A DNA stretch of 64,000 bases from Micromonospora pallida (GTDB taxonomy: Bacteria > Actinomycetota > Actinomycetes > Mycobacteriales > Micromonosporaceae). The notes beneath the pieces are model-generated. The model made no database searches. It had not been told where the DNA came from and worked only from the letters and a program-made list of their open reading frames with translations. The DNA lies in assembly GCF_900090325.1 (NCBI RefSeq), contig NZ_FMHW01000002.1, positions 1,240,001 to 1,304,000 on the forward strand. The letters are read 5' to 3'. Below, piece after piece: positions 26,290 through 34,944 of this stretch. The position numbers were made by a program, and so were the translations under genes. The number at the start of each line of letters is the position of its first letter. The stretch's first letter is position 1.

Positions 26290-26374
26290 TCCGAACACCC
26301 GATACGGCGCGGAGCGATGCCGGAGAATGTGGCGTTCAGCGTAGTTCTTCGGCATCCGGACATCGAGCGCGGCC

Positions 26375-26815
26375 GTGTTTCTCGGTGCCGCCTTGGCGTT
26401 GGCCGCCCTCTTCTGGTCGTTCTACATCGACGTCGACGAGGCGGGGATGACTGTTCGGGCGCGTGGTGCCACGACGCGGCTGCCGTGGAGTTCGGTGGAG
26501 ATGTTGACGGTGGCGAAGAGGGGCGCCGACTGGAAAAATCCGGAGTTGGAGATCCGGGTGGCGCCCGGTGTGCGGATCAGGAGGCGCTTCGGCCGCGGGC
26601 ACGAGGGGCGGCGGGTGTACGAGCTGCTGTCGCTGGAGAGTTTCACTCTTCCGGCCGAGCAGGTGGTCGCCATCCTGGACAAACACAGTGGCGGCAAGGT
26701 CGACGCGCAGGACTACCTCAACTATCGGGCGGGCAAGCGAGCGGTCGCCCGGTGGTTGACCGAGCAGCAGCGCACCCGTGACCGGTCCGACGAAGGAAAC
26801 GGCGAGGCTCGGTGA
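26375..26815 (+). CDS. Hypothetical membrane-anchored protein (PH-domain-like), possibly 5'-truncated
   Basis: This 146-aa protein begins with one hydrophobic segment (LGAALALAALFWSFYI) followed by a soluble domain with a pattern like bacterial PH domains (GMTVRARGATTRLPWSSVEML; YELLSLESFTLPAEQVVAIL). The frame opens after a TAG at 26342 and the only start is GTG 26375, with no convincing ribosome-binding site. A lost N-terminal membrane segment is possible. Function unknown. Confidence 0.6.
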   Translation: MFLGAALALAALFWSFYIDVDEAGMTVRARGATTRLPWSSVEMLTVAKRGADWKNPELEIRVAPGVRIRRRFGRGHEGRRVYELLSLESFTLPAEQVVAILDKHSGGKVDAQDYLNYRAGKRAVARWLTEQQRTRDRSDEGNGEAR

Positions 26816-26975
26816 AGACGCGTAGCCGTCAGCGGAGGCGACCGAATCAACTGATCGACCAGCGATGTTCTTGTTGGCCGTCTGCGGTGGACAACTGGTG
26901 GGTCTGCCGTTGTGGTGGTGCCGGCCTACTCTTCTCTGTTGGATCGGTTGAGGAGTCGAGAGGAGGGCCGTTGAG

Positions 26976-27479
26976 ATGATTTCTGTGGACGCCTATCTGG
27001 ATGTCGTCCGGCAACGGTTGGTTGCCGACGGGTGTGCGGTGACGGAGGAAAGCGTCGGTTCGACGTCGGCCGTGGTCGGGTACCGGGCGCAGACTCGGGC
27101 GCTGACGAGGATGCACATCTTCACGGTCGCCGCACCGGCAGATCGGGTCGACGAGGCGGTGCTGCGAGAGTTCGTCGATGCGGTGGTGAACCTGGGGTTG
27201 GCACGCAAGGGTCAGTGGCGAGGCATGCAGTCCGGCGTCATCGTGCTGCCGGTTCTCGTGACGACGACGGCGGAGGCGGGTGCCACCGCCCTGACCCAGA
27301 AGGCCTACCGGCTGAATCTGGCCGGCTTCGCCGCGCTGGCTCAACCCGCCGTTGTGGACGTGACCGCCGGTAGGGTGTGGACCTTCCGCGGCACCCGGTT
27401 GTGGGGTTACGCCTACAACTCGCTGATCAAGAAGAAGTACGCGACGTACCTTCCGGAACCGTCCACGGCGCTGAACTGA
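26976..27479 (+). CDS. Hypothetical protein
   Basis: This 167-aa soluble protein starts at ATG 26976 behind AGGAGGG (8-nt spacing). It is a mixed alpha/beta sequence (MISVDAYLDVVRQRLVADG ... MHIFTVAAP ... VWTFRGTRLWGYAYNSLIKK) without a known motif, signal peptide or membrane segment. A strong hairpin follows the stop, so it looks monocistronic. The good start signal supports it as a real gene. Confidence 0.75.
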   Translation: MISVDAYLDVVRQRLVADGCAVTEESVGSTSAVVGYRAQTRALTRMHIFTVAAPADRVDEAVLREFVDAVVNLGLARKGQWRGMQSGVIVLPVLVTTTAEAGATALTQKAYRLNLAGFAALAQPAVVDVTAGRVWTFRGTRLWGYAYNSLIKKKYATYLPEPSTALN

Positions 27480-27495
27480 CACGTCGGTGCTGTCA

Positions 27496-27533
27496 TGCGC
27501 GCTGGTGGATCGGTTCTGCTCGACCAGCGCGCA
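27496..27533 (+). terminator. Hairpin terminator
   Basis: An 11-bp perfect inverted repeat (TGCGCGCTGGT / ACCAGCGCGCA) with a 16-nt loop lies 16 nt after the stop of the 167-aa hypothetical gene. A modest T-rich tail (GTTGTTC) follows. Confidence 0.6.
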
Positions 27534-27672
27534 GTTGTTCGTCCGGGGCGAAAGCTCCTATCCGCGCCGCCCTGAGACGGGGGAGAACGTCAAGTCTCAT
27601 CCGATCGGAGGGTGGCCTTACGTGGGTAACGGTGTGAAGCTGGCTCACCACGTTAGGTCAGGAGGCTGGATG

Positions 27673-27996
27673 ATGATCCGGAAGTTGGCCGCCACAATCA
27701 CCGCCGCCGCAGCATTTGCCCTCGCCTTGGTCGCGCCATCCGTACCCGCCGCTGCGGTTGGCTCTCTGTACGTTCCGCAAACCACGTCGCTGCTGGGCTG
27801 CCCGTACATCGGCCCATGCGCGGTGGTGTACACCGTGCCGGGCGGTACCTGGGTCACGGCGCTGTGCTGGACGGACGGATCATGGTCGAACGGCACGAAC
27901 CGCTGGTTCCAGGTCGTGGTCTACAGCGGCCGGGAAATCGTCGGCTACATCAACGCGAACCGAACCACCAACCAGCCGTCGCTGCCGCACTGCTGA
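27673..27996 (+). CDS. Small secreted SH3-like protein
   Basis: This 107-aa protein (start ATG 27673, 7 nt after GGAGG; ATG 27670 also possible) has a signal peptide of about 28 residues ending AVPAAA-V. The mature ~78 residues look like a bacterial SH3 fold: YTVPGGTWVTALCWTDGSW ... WFQVVVYSGREIVGYINAN. Four cysteines suggest two disulfides. Such actinobacterial proteins are exported and their role is unknown. Confidence 0.82.
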   Translation: MIRKLAATITAAAAFALALVAPSVPAAAVGSLYVPQTTSLLGCPYIGPCAVVYTVPGGTWVTALCWTDGSWSNGTNRWFQVVVYSGREIVGYINANRTTNQPSLPHC

Positions 27997-28130
27997 CTGA
28001 GTTGTCACGAATGCTGCTGCTGTCGGCAGAAGGGGTTTGCTATCACGGGCGAATCGCCTTGGTCGGGGAGGTGCTCATGCCGTACGTGGTCCGGGGCACC
28101 TCGGTCCGTCGACAGTTGGAGAGGTAGCTG

Positions 28131-28466
28131 ATGGGCACGCTGGTCGCGTACATCCTGGTCGTGGGTGGCACGTTGATGATCCTGCTCGGCGGATGGCTCG
28201 AGTGGCGCGGCGCCTTGCCGGACCGAGTGCACCGCGGCGGTGCCGGGCCTTCGGTCCGGCAGGTGAGCTTGCTGCTCGGCGCGACCGGCGCTGCTGCCCT
28301 CATCTCAGAACTACCGGTCGTGCTCGGGGCGAGCCCCGGCACGAAGCTGTTGCTGTGGCTGGCGTCCGTACCCTTTCTGGTCCTGGCTCTGGTGCTCTTC
28401 TTGCGGGTCGCATCGATCCAGCACCGGCCGAGCGATGATGCACCTGGTCGTCTCCGGTCGCGTTGA
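28131..28466 (+). CDS. Small membrane protein
   Basis: This 111-aa protein has three predicted membrane helices (VAYILVVGGTLMILLGGWL; VSLLLGATGAAALI; LLLWLASVPFLVLALVLFL). ATG 28131 follows GGAGAGG by 6 nt. A hairpin terminator begins 6 nt after the stop. No function can be assigned. Confidence 0.75.
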   Translation: MGTLVAYILVVGGTLMILLGGWLEWRGALPDRVHRGGAGPSVRQVSLLLGATGAAALISELPVVLGASPGTKLLLWLASVPFLVLALVLFLRVASIQHRPSDDAPGRLRSR

Positions 28467-28472
28467 CCTACC

Positions 28473-28501
28473 GGATCCGCCAACTTCCATCTGGCGGATC
28501 C
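28473..28501 (+). terminator. Hairpin terminator
   Basis: A perfect 10-bp inverted repeat GGATCCGCCA / TGGCGGATCC with a 9-nt loop directly follows the small membrane protein gene. The next gene starts only 15 nt later, so that gene must use another promoter or be leaderless. Confidence 0.65.
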
Positions 28502-28516
28502 TGACACGATGATCAG

Positions 28517-29659
28517 ATGCTCTTCGCTCCTCGCCTGGTGTCGTCCTTCCGTGTGCCGGCGAACGCTCCTCGCGTACCCGATACCCCTCGCACCGTGGAC
28601 ACGCCCGCCGTCCAGCGGTGGCCGCATCGCCGGCTCGTCGTGATCCGCCGGGACGACGAGCTGTTGGCGTACGACCTTGACCGGCTCCGTGCTGGTGACG
28701 ATGGTCCCGCGGCCCGGTTTCCCGCGCCGTGGCCGCGCGGGGTGGGCGGGGCCGATGCGGTGAGCCCGACCCTCGACCTGGCGGTCTTCAGCGGTCAGCA
28801 CGCGCTGTACGCGATCGACGCAACCGGTGCGCTGCGCTGGAAGGTGCTGCACGCGTGCTGGAACTCCTGCTTGTCCTTCCACGACTCCTACGAGGAGTAC
28901 GCAGGCAGCAAGGAACACCGCTATTCCGATTCGGGCTCCTGCTGGGTCAGCGCGGACGGCTCGACGGTGTGGGCGCACGTGTGTACCCCGCTGCCGGATG
29001 ACGTCGAGTCGGAGTTCGACGAGGAGTGGCTCGTGCTCGACGCCGTCGACGGCCGGGTTCTGGGACGGGCTTCGACGGACACCGGGGCCGCCGGCTCTCA
29101 CCACGTTCCGCACCCTGACCCTGGTCAGATGGGCCTGAGAGTCGGCGAGGGCCAGGACGGTGCGCCGTTGCGGTGGGGTCGGTGGGACGGCACTCGACTC
29201 ACTGTCGCCCGCATCGGTGACGACGACCGTTGCCTCGTCGATGTCAGCCCGTGCGGTACGCGGTTCCTCACGATCGCTCACTGGGGGATGCAGCCGGCAA
29301 TCCATCGTCTGCCCGACGGCGCGGTGACGCACGAGGTCGCCGCTCACCGGCTTGCGCCGCATCTCCAGGCGTGGGCAGATACCGAGGAGGAGCCCTTCTG
29401 GGGCTACCAGTGCGGCTTCGTCGACGACCGCACGGTAGTCGCGAGCACCATAGAGAGACATGGCCACCCGCGGCATTGGCTGATCGACACGGCGCGGGGA
29501 GAGGTGTTCGGTCAGGTCGAGTACCCGATGCCCGTAACGGAGGACCCGATGGCGCTGGGCGACGGCACCTGGCTCACCTGCGGCGAGGACCCCTTCCAGA
29601 TGATGCTGTGGAGTCTTCCCGCCGGGGAGGACTCTGTTTCGTCCCACGAGACGGCGTGA
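28517..29659 (+). CDS. Hypothetical protein with PQQ/propeller-like repeats
   Basis: This 380-aa protein has repeated blade-like segments: DELLAYDLDRL, HALYAIDATGALRW, SADGSTVWAHV, WLVLDAVDGRVLGRAST and HWLIDTARGEVFGQVE. They suggest a beta-propeller of the quinoprotein-like type. It has no signal peptide and is probably cytoplasmic. The start is uncertain because ATG 28517 has no ribosome-binding site and sits just after a terminator hairpin. Its last 86 nt overlap the opposite-strand gene ending at 29574. Confidence 0.75.
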   Translation: MLFAPRLVSSFRVPANAPRVPDTPRTVDTPAVQRWPHRRLVVIRRDDELLAYDLDRLRAGDDGPAARFPAPWPRGVGGADAVSPTLDLAVFSGQHALYAIDATGALRWKVLHACWNSCLSFHDSYEEYAGSKEHRYSDSGSCWVSADGSTVWAHVCTPLPDDVESEFDEEWLVLDAVDGRVLGRASTDTGAAGSHHVPHPDPGQMGLRVGEGQDGAPLRWGRWDGTRLTVARIGDDDRCLVDVSPCGTRFLTIAHWGMQPAIHRLPDGAVTHEVAAHRLAPHLQAWADTEEEPFWGYQCGFVDDRTVVASTIERHGHPRHWLIDTARGEVFGQVEYPMPVTEDPMALGDGTWLTCGEDPFQMMLWSLPAGEDSVSSHETA

Positions 29660-29903
29660 CCGGCGGCCATACGCCGAACCGCAGTAGGTGTCGGGCGTCG
29701 ACGTCGATGAGCACCCAGCCTTCGCAGACCAGGTCGTCGAACCAGAAGTCGTCCCGGTAGTCGCCGAGTTGGGCGAGCCAGCGAAGTGTGATGTCAGGCC
29801 CGCCAGCGAAGTGGTAGTCGAGCCCGTGGCCGGCGCCACCGCCTTGCGCGTACCGCTCGGATCGTCCGTTTCGGACGATTACGTAGTTCGCCCGGCTGCC
29901 CAT
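29574..29903 (-). CDS. Hypothetical protein, probably C-terminally truncated
   Basis: This 109-aa product starts MGSRANYVIVRNGRSERYA and continues HWxG-like/aromatic-rich (WLAQLGDYRDDFWFDDLVCEGWVLIDVD), a pattern I associate with uncharacterised actinobacterial proteins beginning MGSRAN. After residue ~77 (RFGVWPP) the sequence turns into low-complexity residues that are simply the antisense of the neighbouring gene's 3' end. The original 3' half appears to have been lost. A functional product is doubtful. Confidence 0.55.
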   Translation of the reverse strand: MGSRANYVIVRNGRSERYAQGGGAGHGLDYHFAGGPDITLRWLAQLGDYRDDFWFDDLVCEGWVLIDVDARHLLRFGVWPPVTPSRGTKQSPPRREDSTASSGRGPRRR

Positions 29904-30043
29904 GGCCGCTGATGGTAGGGGCCGCAGGATCGCTCCGAGCGGGGTGGCCCGATTGAGGGGCGCCTCGATGGGCTCGTTCGACTGCCCTGGCGACGTCGAC
30001 TGGCCTGGGGCGGTAGCTTGAACACGACCGGGGGAGGACGGCA

Positions 30044-30388
30044 GTGGATGGTCGTAGCGGCGACGCCGTCAATGAGGCCGTCCTCGTGTTCGACGGTCCT
30101 GCGGTCCTGGAATGGGGCATGAACTCCTCCTTGGCGATCACTCACCCGGTAGGTGTAGAGGTCGTAGATAGGAAGGGCTGGAACGTACGGCTCCGCGACG
30201 GTCAGCCCGATCCGGAGGCGTGGCAGCTTCTGCTCGATCTGGGTGGTCCGTACGATTTGCGGTTCCCGGAGGGGAGTGTGTTCGAGGTCGACGTCGCGGG
30301 CGTGGCAGACGGTCCGTGGCATGCGGTAATCCAATGGCAGGATGACGATGCGGCTATCCCTGACCGACGGCCGTATAGACCCGCGTAA
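30044..30388 (+). CDS. Hypothetical protein
   Basis: This 114-aa acidic soluble protein starts with GTG 30044, with GGGGGAGGA 5 nt upstream. It has no recognised domain (VLVFDGPAVLEWGMNSSL ... YDLRFPEGSVFEVDVAGVAD). It lies divergent from the truncated MGSRAN gene. The strong ribosome-binding site supports expression. Confidence 0.6.
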   Translation: MDGRSGDAVNEAVLVFDGPAVLEWGMNSSLAITHPVGVEVVDRKGWNVRLRDGQPDPEAWQLLLDLGGPYDLRFPEGSVFEVDVAGVADGPWHAVIQWQDDDAAIPDRRPYRPA

Positions 30389-30413
30389 CCCGCCGCTCTG
30401 GCATGATCAGGAT

Positions 30414-30572
30414 GTGCCCGATCGCGAGTGCGCCGACAGTAGTTCGTCGCCGGAGCCGCCTGCGCCGACGACGCGCAGCGACGAACTGCTGACGCTGCTC
30501 GTGCTGCTGGTAGCCTCGGCCGTCCTGCTTGTGTTGTGTCTCGGTTGTGCTGCCTTCTGGCTGTACAACTAG
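30414..30572 (+). CDS. Small single-pass membrane protein
   Basis: A 52-aa frame (GTG 30414; an in-frame ATG at 30342 would give 76 aa and overlap the upstream gene) encodes a Ser/Pro/Thr-rich head followed by one long hydrophobic helix (LLTLLVLLVASAVLLVL) and the tail WLYN. The composition is typical of a tail-anchored small membrane protein. No function is known. Confidence 0.5.
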   Translation: MPDRECADSSSSPEPPAPTTRSDELLTLLVLLVASAVLLVLCLGCAAFWLYN

Positions 30573-30642
30573 CCAAGGTCCGGCAGGAGCAATCCATCGG
30601 GTCGTCGCTCTGGCTGACCTTGCGGGACTAGGCTTCGCGGGC

Positions 30643-32010
30643 ATGACCGGGGCCGCCATGTCGATGTTCGCCGCGCTGTTGGACCGCTCGGTGGCCCGCA
30701 TCGGGGAACTGGCGGCCGATGGCCGCCAGTTCGACCGGCAGGCTGTCGCCGCGATCGCGGACGTCTGGGACAACAACACCTTCCCGCTGTTCGAGACGGC
30801 GCTCGGTTGCCCGGCGTGGTTGCGTGAGCGGCGCGCGAGGGCTGCGCTGGTATGGATGGCAGACCTGGGACCGTCCCGTCGGGCATGGATGATCGAGCAG
30901 GCTGCGGTCGCCGGACACCGGTTGGAGCCTCTGCTGCCCCCGCTTGTCCACGGGGGTGCGCACTACCGCGACTACCGGGGGCAGGTTCAGCCCGGCACTG
31001 CGCCGCTGACCGCGGCGGCCGTGGAGAGCGTCGCGAAGGACTACGACCTGGCCCGCGCGCAGGTCCGCGTCGTGCAGGTGGAACGCGCCGGGCACAAACT
31101 CGGCGGCTACGTCGCCGTCGCGGCTCCGCGCCGCTACGTCATGCCGGGCGGGCACGGGGACGCGGTCGTGCAACTGACCCTCAGCGACGTTCAGGACGTG
31201 CGGTTCGACAGCGGTGACGAGTTCGGCGCCACCCTGGCCGCTGATACCGCCGGAGTCGAGATCCGTGTCGGTGCGCAGGGTCGCCTTCTCGCTGCCTCGG
31301 CCTCCATCGGGTTCGATGACCCGTCGTGGCACCTGTCGCACGCTGGCCAGTCGGCGGACGCGTACACCCCGCGCGGCCACTCCACCAGGCGTAACCCTCG
31401 CCAGTCCAAGCGGCCACTGGTGCAGGGCGGCGCGTTGGAGGCCGCCGTGGTGCTCCGCCAGGCGATGCTCGAGATGCGGACGGTGCGCTACGCGATGCGT
31501 GTCGGCCGGGTTCCGCTGCGGGAGCTGTGCGATGCCTTCGCCGGTGCCGGCACCGATGTGCTCACCGCCGCCGGGCAGCGCGGGGCGGAGCGCGACCAGT
31601 TGTTCCGGCGGTTGGCCGAGCAGTGGATCGCCGGGAATCCCAGCCTGGCCCGTGGGGTCGCCGATTGGTTTCCAGATGACCACTGGACCCGAGCGGTGAT
31701 TCCGTCCGGCTCACCCCAGCCCCCGGTGGCCGACATGCCAGGGCAAGCCCAGCTCACGTTGGCCGACTACACCGCCACCCACACCCAGTACGGCGTGGTA
31801 CGTGACGCCTCGGCGGTGGTCAACCTCGCTGTCCCCGACGGTGGCGATACGTGGGGACTACGGGCGATGAGATTTCCCCGCCCCGTACGTCTGTCACTGC
31901 GTACCGCCGCGCTCATCGCCCCTCACACCGTCTCGCACACCGCCGAGGCGTCGCTGTCCCTCGGCGCCGACGCGTTCACCGTCACCAGCCGCGAGCCCGA
32001 CGACGGTTAG
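30643..32010 (+). CDS. Hypothetical protein
   Basis: This 455-aa soluble protein has no motif I recognise. The N-terminal ~100 residues are helical (FAALLDRSVARIGELAADG; RAALVWMADLGPSRRAWM). The middle contains a beta-rich segment, and a helical C-terminal part includes DAFAGAGTDVLTAAGQRGAE. The start is unclear: ATG 30643 or 30658, both without a good ribosome-binding site. It ends a run of small orphan genes (26-32 kb). Confidence 0.65.
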   Translation: MTGAAMSMFAALLDRSVARIGELAADGRQFDRQAVAAIADVWDNNTFPLFETALGCPAWLRERRARAALVWMADLGPSRRAWMIEQAAVAGHRLEPLLPPLVHGGAHYRDYRGQVQPGTAPLTAAAVESVAKDYDLARAQVRVVQVERAGHKLGGYVAVAAPRRYVMPGGHGDAVVQLTLSDVQDVRFDSGDEFGATLAADTAGVEIRVGAQGRLLAASASIGFDDPSWHLSHAGQSADAYTPRGHSTRRNPRQSKRPLVQGGALEAAVVLRQAMLEMRTVRYAMRVGRVPLRELCDAFAGAGTDVLTAAGQRGAERDQLFRRLAEQWIAGNPSLARGVADWFPDDHWTRAVIPSGSPQPPVADMPGQAQLTLADYTATHTQYGVVRDASAVVNLAVPDGGDTWGLRAMRFPRPVRLSLRTAALIAPHTVSHTAEASLSLGADAFTVTSREPDDG

Positions 32011-32224
32011 TGAATGCCTGGTTGAACCTGATGCCGTACGTCAGGTCGCGCCGAGAACAGTTGCCACCCACTGACAGCCACCGAACGCGCAGAAGTCACG
32101 TGCACCTTCTAAGGGAAAATGTGGGCGCGCTCTCTCTCGCCGCAGGGGTGGTGAGCCTCGGCGTCGGGCTGCTGGCCGCCTGAACCTTCGAGGGTGCCGA
32201 GCAACTGAAGCAGGAACCGGCGGC

Positions 32225-32833
32225 CTACTCGGGGCGGGACAGGCGCCGGGTGAGCCGCCATCCGGCGTAGGCGAGGGCGGCGAGGGCCACGGCGGCGAGC
32301 AGGTACCACTGGAAGCGGTGCAGGTCCGCCACGACGGCGCGAATGTGGTCCCCGGCGACATACCCGGCGGTCGCCCACACGGCCACCCAGGCGGCGGCGC
32401 CGAGGGCGTTGTAGGCGACGAAGCGTCGCCAGGGCATGCCGGTGGCGCCGGCGATGAGCCCGTTGAACTGCCGCAGGCCCTCGACGAACCGGGCGACCGC
32501 GACGAGTTTCGGCCCGTGCCGGCTCATCACCGTCTCCAGGCGGGCGAACCGGTCTGGCGTCAGGCGTACGTAGCGGCCGTGCCGAAGGATGAGCCGCCGC
32601 CCGCCGGTGCGGCCGATCAGGTAGCCGATGCTGTCCCCGATCACCGCGGCCAGGAACGCGGTCACCGCGACTCCGACGATGGCCAGGTGGCCGTGCGCTG
32701 CGTATCCGGCACCGAGGATGATCGCTGTCTCCCCGGGCGCGGGCACGCCGAAGCTTTCCACTCCGACGAGCAGGGCGAGGCCCAGGTAGCCGTAGTGGGC
32801 GACCAGGCTGGTGGGGAAACCCGCCGCGGTCAC
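32225..32833 (-). CDS. DedA-family membrane protein
   Basis: This 202-aa protein starts with GTG 32833 with GGAG 7 nt upstream. DedA/SNARE-associated signatures are present: GVPAPGETAIILGAGYAA, GDSIGYLIGRTGGR, FVEGLRQFNGLIAGATGMPW and a helix GAAAWVAVWATAGYVAGDH. DedA proteins act as lipid carriers or scramblases, for example undecaprenyl phosphate recycling by some members. The start overlaps (GTGA) a short upstream frame. Confidence 0.9.
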   Translation of the reverse strand: MTAAGFPTSLVAHYGYLGLALLVGVESFGVPAPGETAIILGAGYAAHGHLAIVGVAVTAFLAAVIGDSIGYLIGRTGGRRLILRHGRYVRLTPDRFARLETVMSRHGPKLVAVARFVEGLRQFNGLIAGATGMPWRRFVAYNALGAAAWVAVWATAGYVAGDHIRAVVADLHRFQWYLLAAVALAALAYAGWRLTRRLSRPE

Positions 32834-33012
32834 CGGGGCGCTCCGGCCGTGAAGCCGGCCAACGCCAGGATGCCGGGCAGCGTCGGGTAGCGGCGGGGCT
32901 CGGGTACGAGCGACACGAACGGCTGGTTCCCCGCCACCGCGAGCAGCATGCCGACCGGCGCCGCGCACATCGCCACTGCCGTACCCGGGCAAGGGCGAAA
33001 CCGGACATACAT
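32830..33012 (-). CDS. Possible small ORF coupled to dedA
   Basis: A 60-codon frame on the minus strand ends with a TGA overlapping the DedA GTG by 4 nt, the arrangement seen for translationally coupled genes. The peptide is hydrophobic in its middle (VGMLLAVAGNQPFVSLV) without motifs. It may be a leader or a fragment of an older gene. Confidence 0.3.
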   Translation of the reverse strand: MYVRFRPCPGTAVAMCAAPVGMLLAVAGNQPFVSLVPEPRRYPTLPGILALAGFTAGAPR

Positions 33013-33078
33013 CTGCTATCCGGCACAACGGGTCGGACGTATTGCTCGCCGGCCCTCTGCTCCGGCGACGCCGGCTGA

Positions 33079-33984
33079 CTACTTGAGTTGGCCGGCGGTC
33101 AGACCCGACTGGACGTGGCGCTGGAAGGCCACGTACACCAGCAGCACCGGCACCACGGCGATGCTGAGGCCGGCGAAGAGCTGCGCGTAGTCGCCCGCGT
33201 AGCCCTGGCTGACCGACAGCGCGGCCAGGCCCTGGGCCAGCATCCACTTCGAGTCGTCGCCCTGCAACAGCACCTGCGGCAGCAGGAACTGGTTCCAGTG
33301 GCTCAGGAAGTTGAAGATGGCGACGCTGATCATCCCCGGGCGGGCCATCGGCAGCATCACCCGGAAGAACAACCGGAAGTGGCCGCAGCCGTCGACCAGC
33401 GCCGCCTCCGCCACCGACGTCGGCAGGGTGCGGAAGAACGCGGTGAGGAAGAAGACCGTGAACGGCAGCGAGTACGCGGCGTAGACCAGGACCAGCCCCG
33501 TCCAGGTGCCGAACAGCCCGGCGTTCTTCACAACGAAGAACAGCGGCACCAGGGCCAGGAAGACCGGGAACATCAGGCCGCCGACGAACAGGTAGTACGC
33601 GAGCTGACGGCCCCGGAACTCGTACCGGGCGAAGACGTACGCGGCGGTGGCACCCATCAGCATGGTGAGGGCGACCGAGCCGGTGACGACGATCGCGCTG
33701 TTGAGGAAGTACTGGCCGATGTGCGCGGTGGTCCACGCCCGGACCCAGTTGTCGAGACGCAGCTCGCCGGGCAGGCCCCACGGGTCCGCCAGGATCTCCG
33801 CGTTGCTCTTGAACGAGCTGAGGAACATCCACAGCAGCGGGAGCACGGTCAGCGCGCCCCAGAGCGCCAGGAAGCCGTGCGAGAGGACGTTCACCACGCC
33901 CAGGTCGCGGCGTACCGCCCGGTCGGCCCCGGCGGCCCGGCCCCGGCCGGCGGCGACGTCGGTGGTCTTGTCGAGGGTGGTCAC
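33079..33984 (-). CDS. ngcG: Carbohydrate ABC transporter permease, NgcG-like (MalG type)
   Basis: This 301-aa protein has six membrane helices and the EAA loop in AEAALVDGCGHFRLFFRVML, followed by PMARPG. GTG 33984 overlaps the upstream permease stop by 4 nt. With the two genes upstream it forms a CUT1-type importer. The gene symbol follows from the NgcE-like binding protein of the same operon. No ATPase gene is present, as expected, because MsiK-type shared ATPases serve these systems in actinomycetes. Confidence 0.87.
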   Translation of the reverse strand: MTTLDKTTDVAAGRGRAAGADRAVRRDLGVVNVLSHGFLALWGALTVLPLLWMFLSSFKSNAEILADPWGLPGELRLDNWVRAWTTAHIGQYFLNSAIVVTGSVALTMLMGATAAYVFARYEFRGRQLAYYLFVGGLMFPVFLALVPLFFVVKNAGLFGTWTGLVLVYAAYSLPFTVFFLTAFFRTLPTSVAEAALVDGCGHFRLFFRVMLPMARPGMISVAIFNFLSHWNQFLLPQVLLQGDDSKWMLAQGLAALSVSQGYAGDYAQLFAGLSIAVVPVLLVYVAFQRHVQSGLTAGQLK

Positions 33985-34889
33985 GACAGTTCGATCCGTT
34001 CCCGTCGGCTGACCCGCAGCGCCAGCACGGCCACCGACAGGGTCAGGAAGAACATCACCACACCGATCGCCGAGGCGTACCCGAACTTGGTCTCGCTGCC
34101 GAATGCGGTGTCGTACAGCCGCACGCCGATGACGTCGGAGGAGAAGTTGGGGCCGCCGTTGGTCATCAGCTGCACCAGGATGAAGCCGTCCAGCGCGGCG
34201 ATGGCCAGGTAGATCCAGGCAACCTGCACGGTGTCCCACAGCAGCGGGATGGTGATCCGGCGCAGCGTCGTCCAGCGGGACGCGCCGTCGAGCAGCACCG
34301 CCTCGTAGATCTCCCGTGGGATCGCCGACATGGCGGCGCCGAAGAGCACCACGTAGAACCCGACGTTGGCCCAGATCATCACCGCCAGCACGCACCAGAA
34401 CGCGGTACGCGGGTCGCCGAGCCAGGGCGGCGCGGGCAGCCCGACCGCGCGCAGGATGCCGTTGAGCAGCCCGGCGTTGGGCTGGTAGACCTCCTTCCAC
34501 AGCGCCGCGATGATCACCACCGAGAGCACCTGTGGGAAGAAGTAGACGGTGCGGTAGAGCGCGCTGCCGCGTACCCCGGTGACTCCGGCCCGACCCCGGC
34601 GCCCGCCCATGCTGAGCATGGTGGCGAAGAACAGGCCGAGCCCGATGGTCAGCACCGGCACCAGGGCGAGCAGGATCGCGTTGTTCTTCAACGCGTTCCA
34701 GACGTAGTCGTCGTGCCACAGGGCCCGGAAGTTGGCCAGGCCCACCGGGTTGGCCTCGGCCGAGTAGCCCAGCCAGTCGGTGGTGGAGATCTGGAACGCC
34801 TGTAGGTACGGCGAGACGACGAAGACGACGTACAGCAGCAGCGGCGGCACCAGGAAGGTGACGATCAGCGGGTACTTGCCGTGTTTCAT
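33981..34889 (-). CDS. ngcF: Carbohydrate ABC transporter permease, NgcF-like (MalF type)
   Basis: This 302-aa inner-membrane protein starts with ATG at 34889, GGAGAG about 9 nt upstream. The EAA loop appears as YEAVLLDGASRWTTLRRITI, then PLL. It matches sugar permeases of the MalF/UgpA type (LALVPVLTIGLGLFFATML; TNGGPNFSSDVIGVRLYD). It lies 55 nt behind the binding-protein gene and overlaps the second permease. Confidence 0.87.
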   Translation of the reverse strand: MKHGKYPLIVTFLVPPLLLYVVFVVSPYLQAFQISTTDWLGYSAEANPVGLANFRALWHDDYVWNALKNNAILLALVPVLTIGLGLFFATMLSMGGRRGRAGVTGVRGSALYRTVYFFPQVLSVVIIAALWKEVYQPNAGLLNGILRAVGLPAPPWLGDPRTAFWCVLAVMIWANVGFYVVLFGAAMSAIPREIYEAVLLDGASRWTTLRRITIPLLWDTVQVAWIYLAIAALDGFILVQLMTNGGPNFSSDVIGVRLYDTAFGSETKFGYASAIGVVMFFLTLSVAVLALRVSRRERIELS

Positions 34890-34944
34890 GGTGCCTACTC
34901 TCCGGCGGCGGCCGGGCGGGGCAGCGCCCCGCCCGGCCGGGGTG

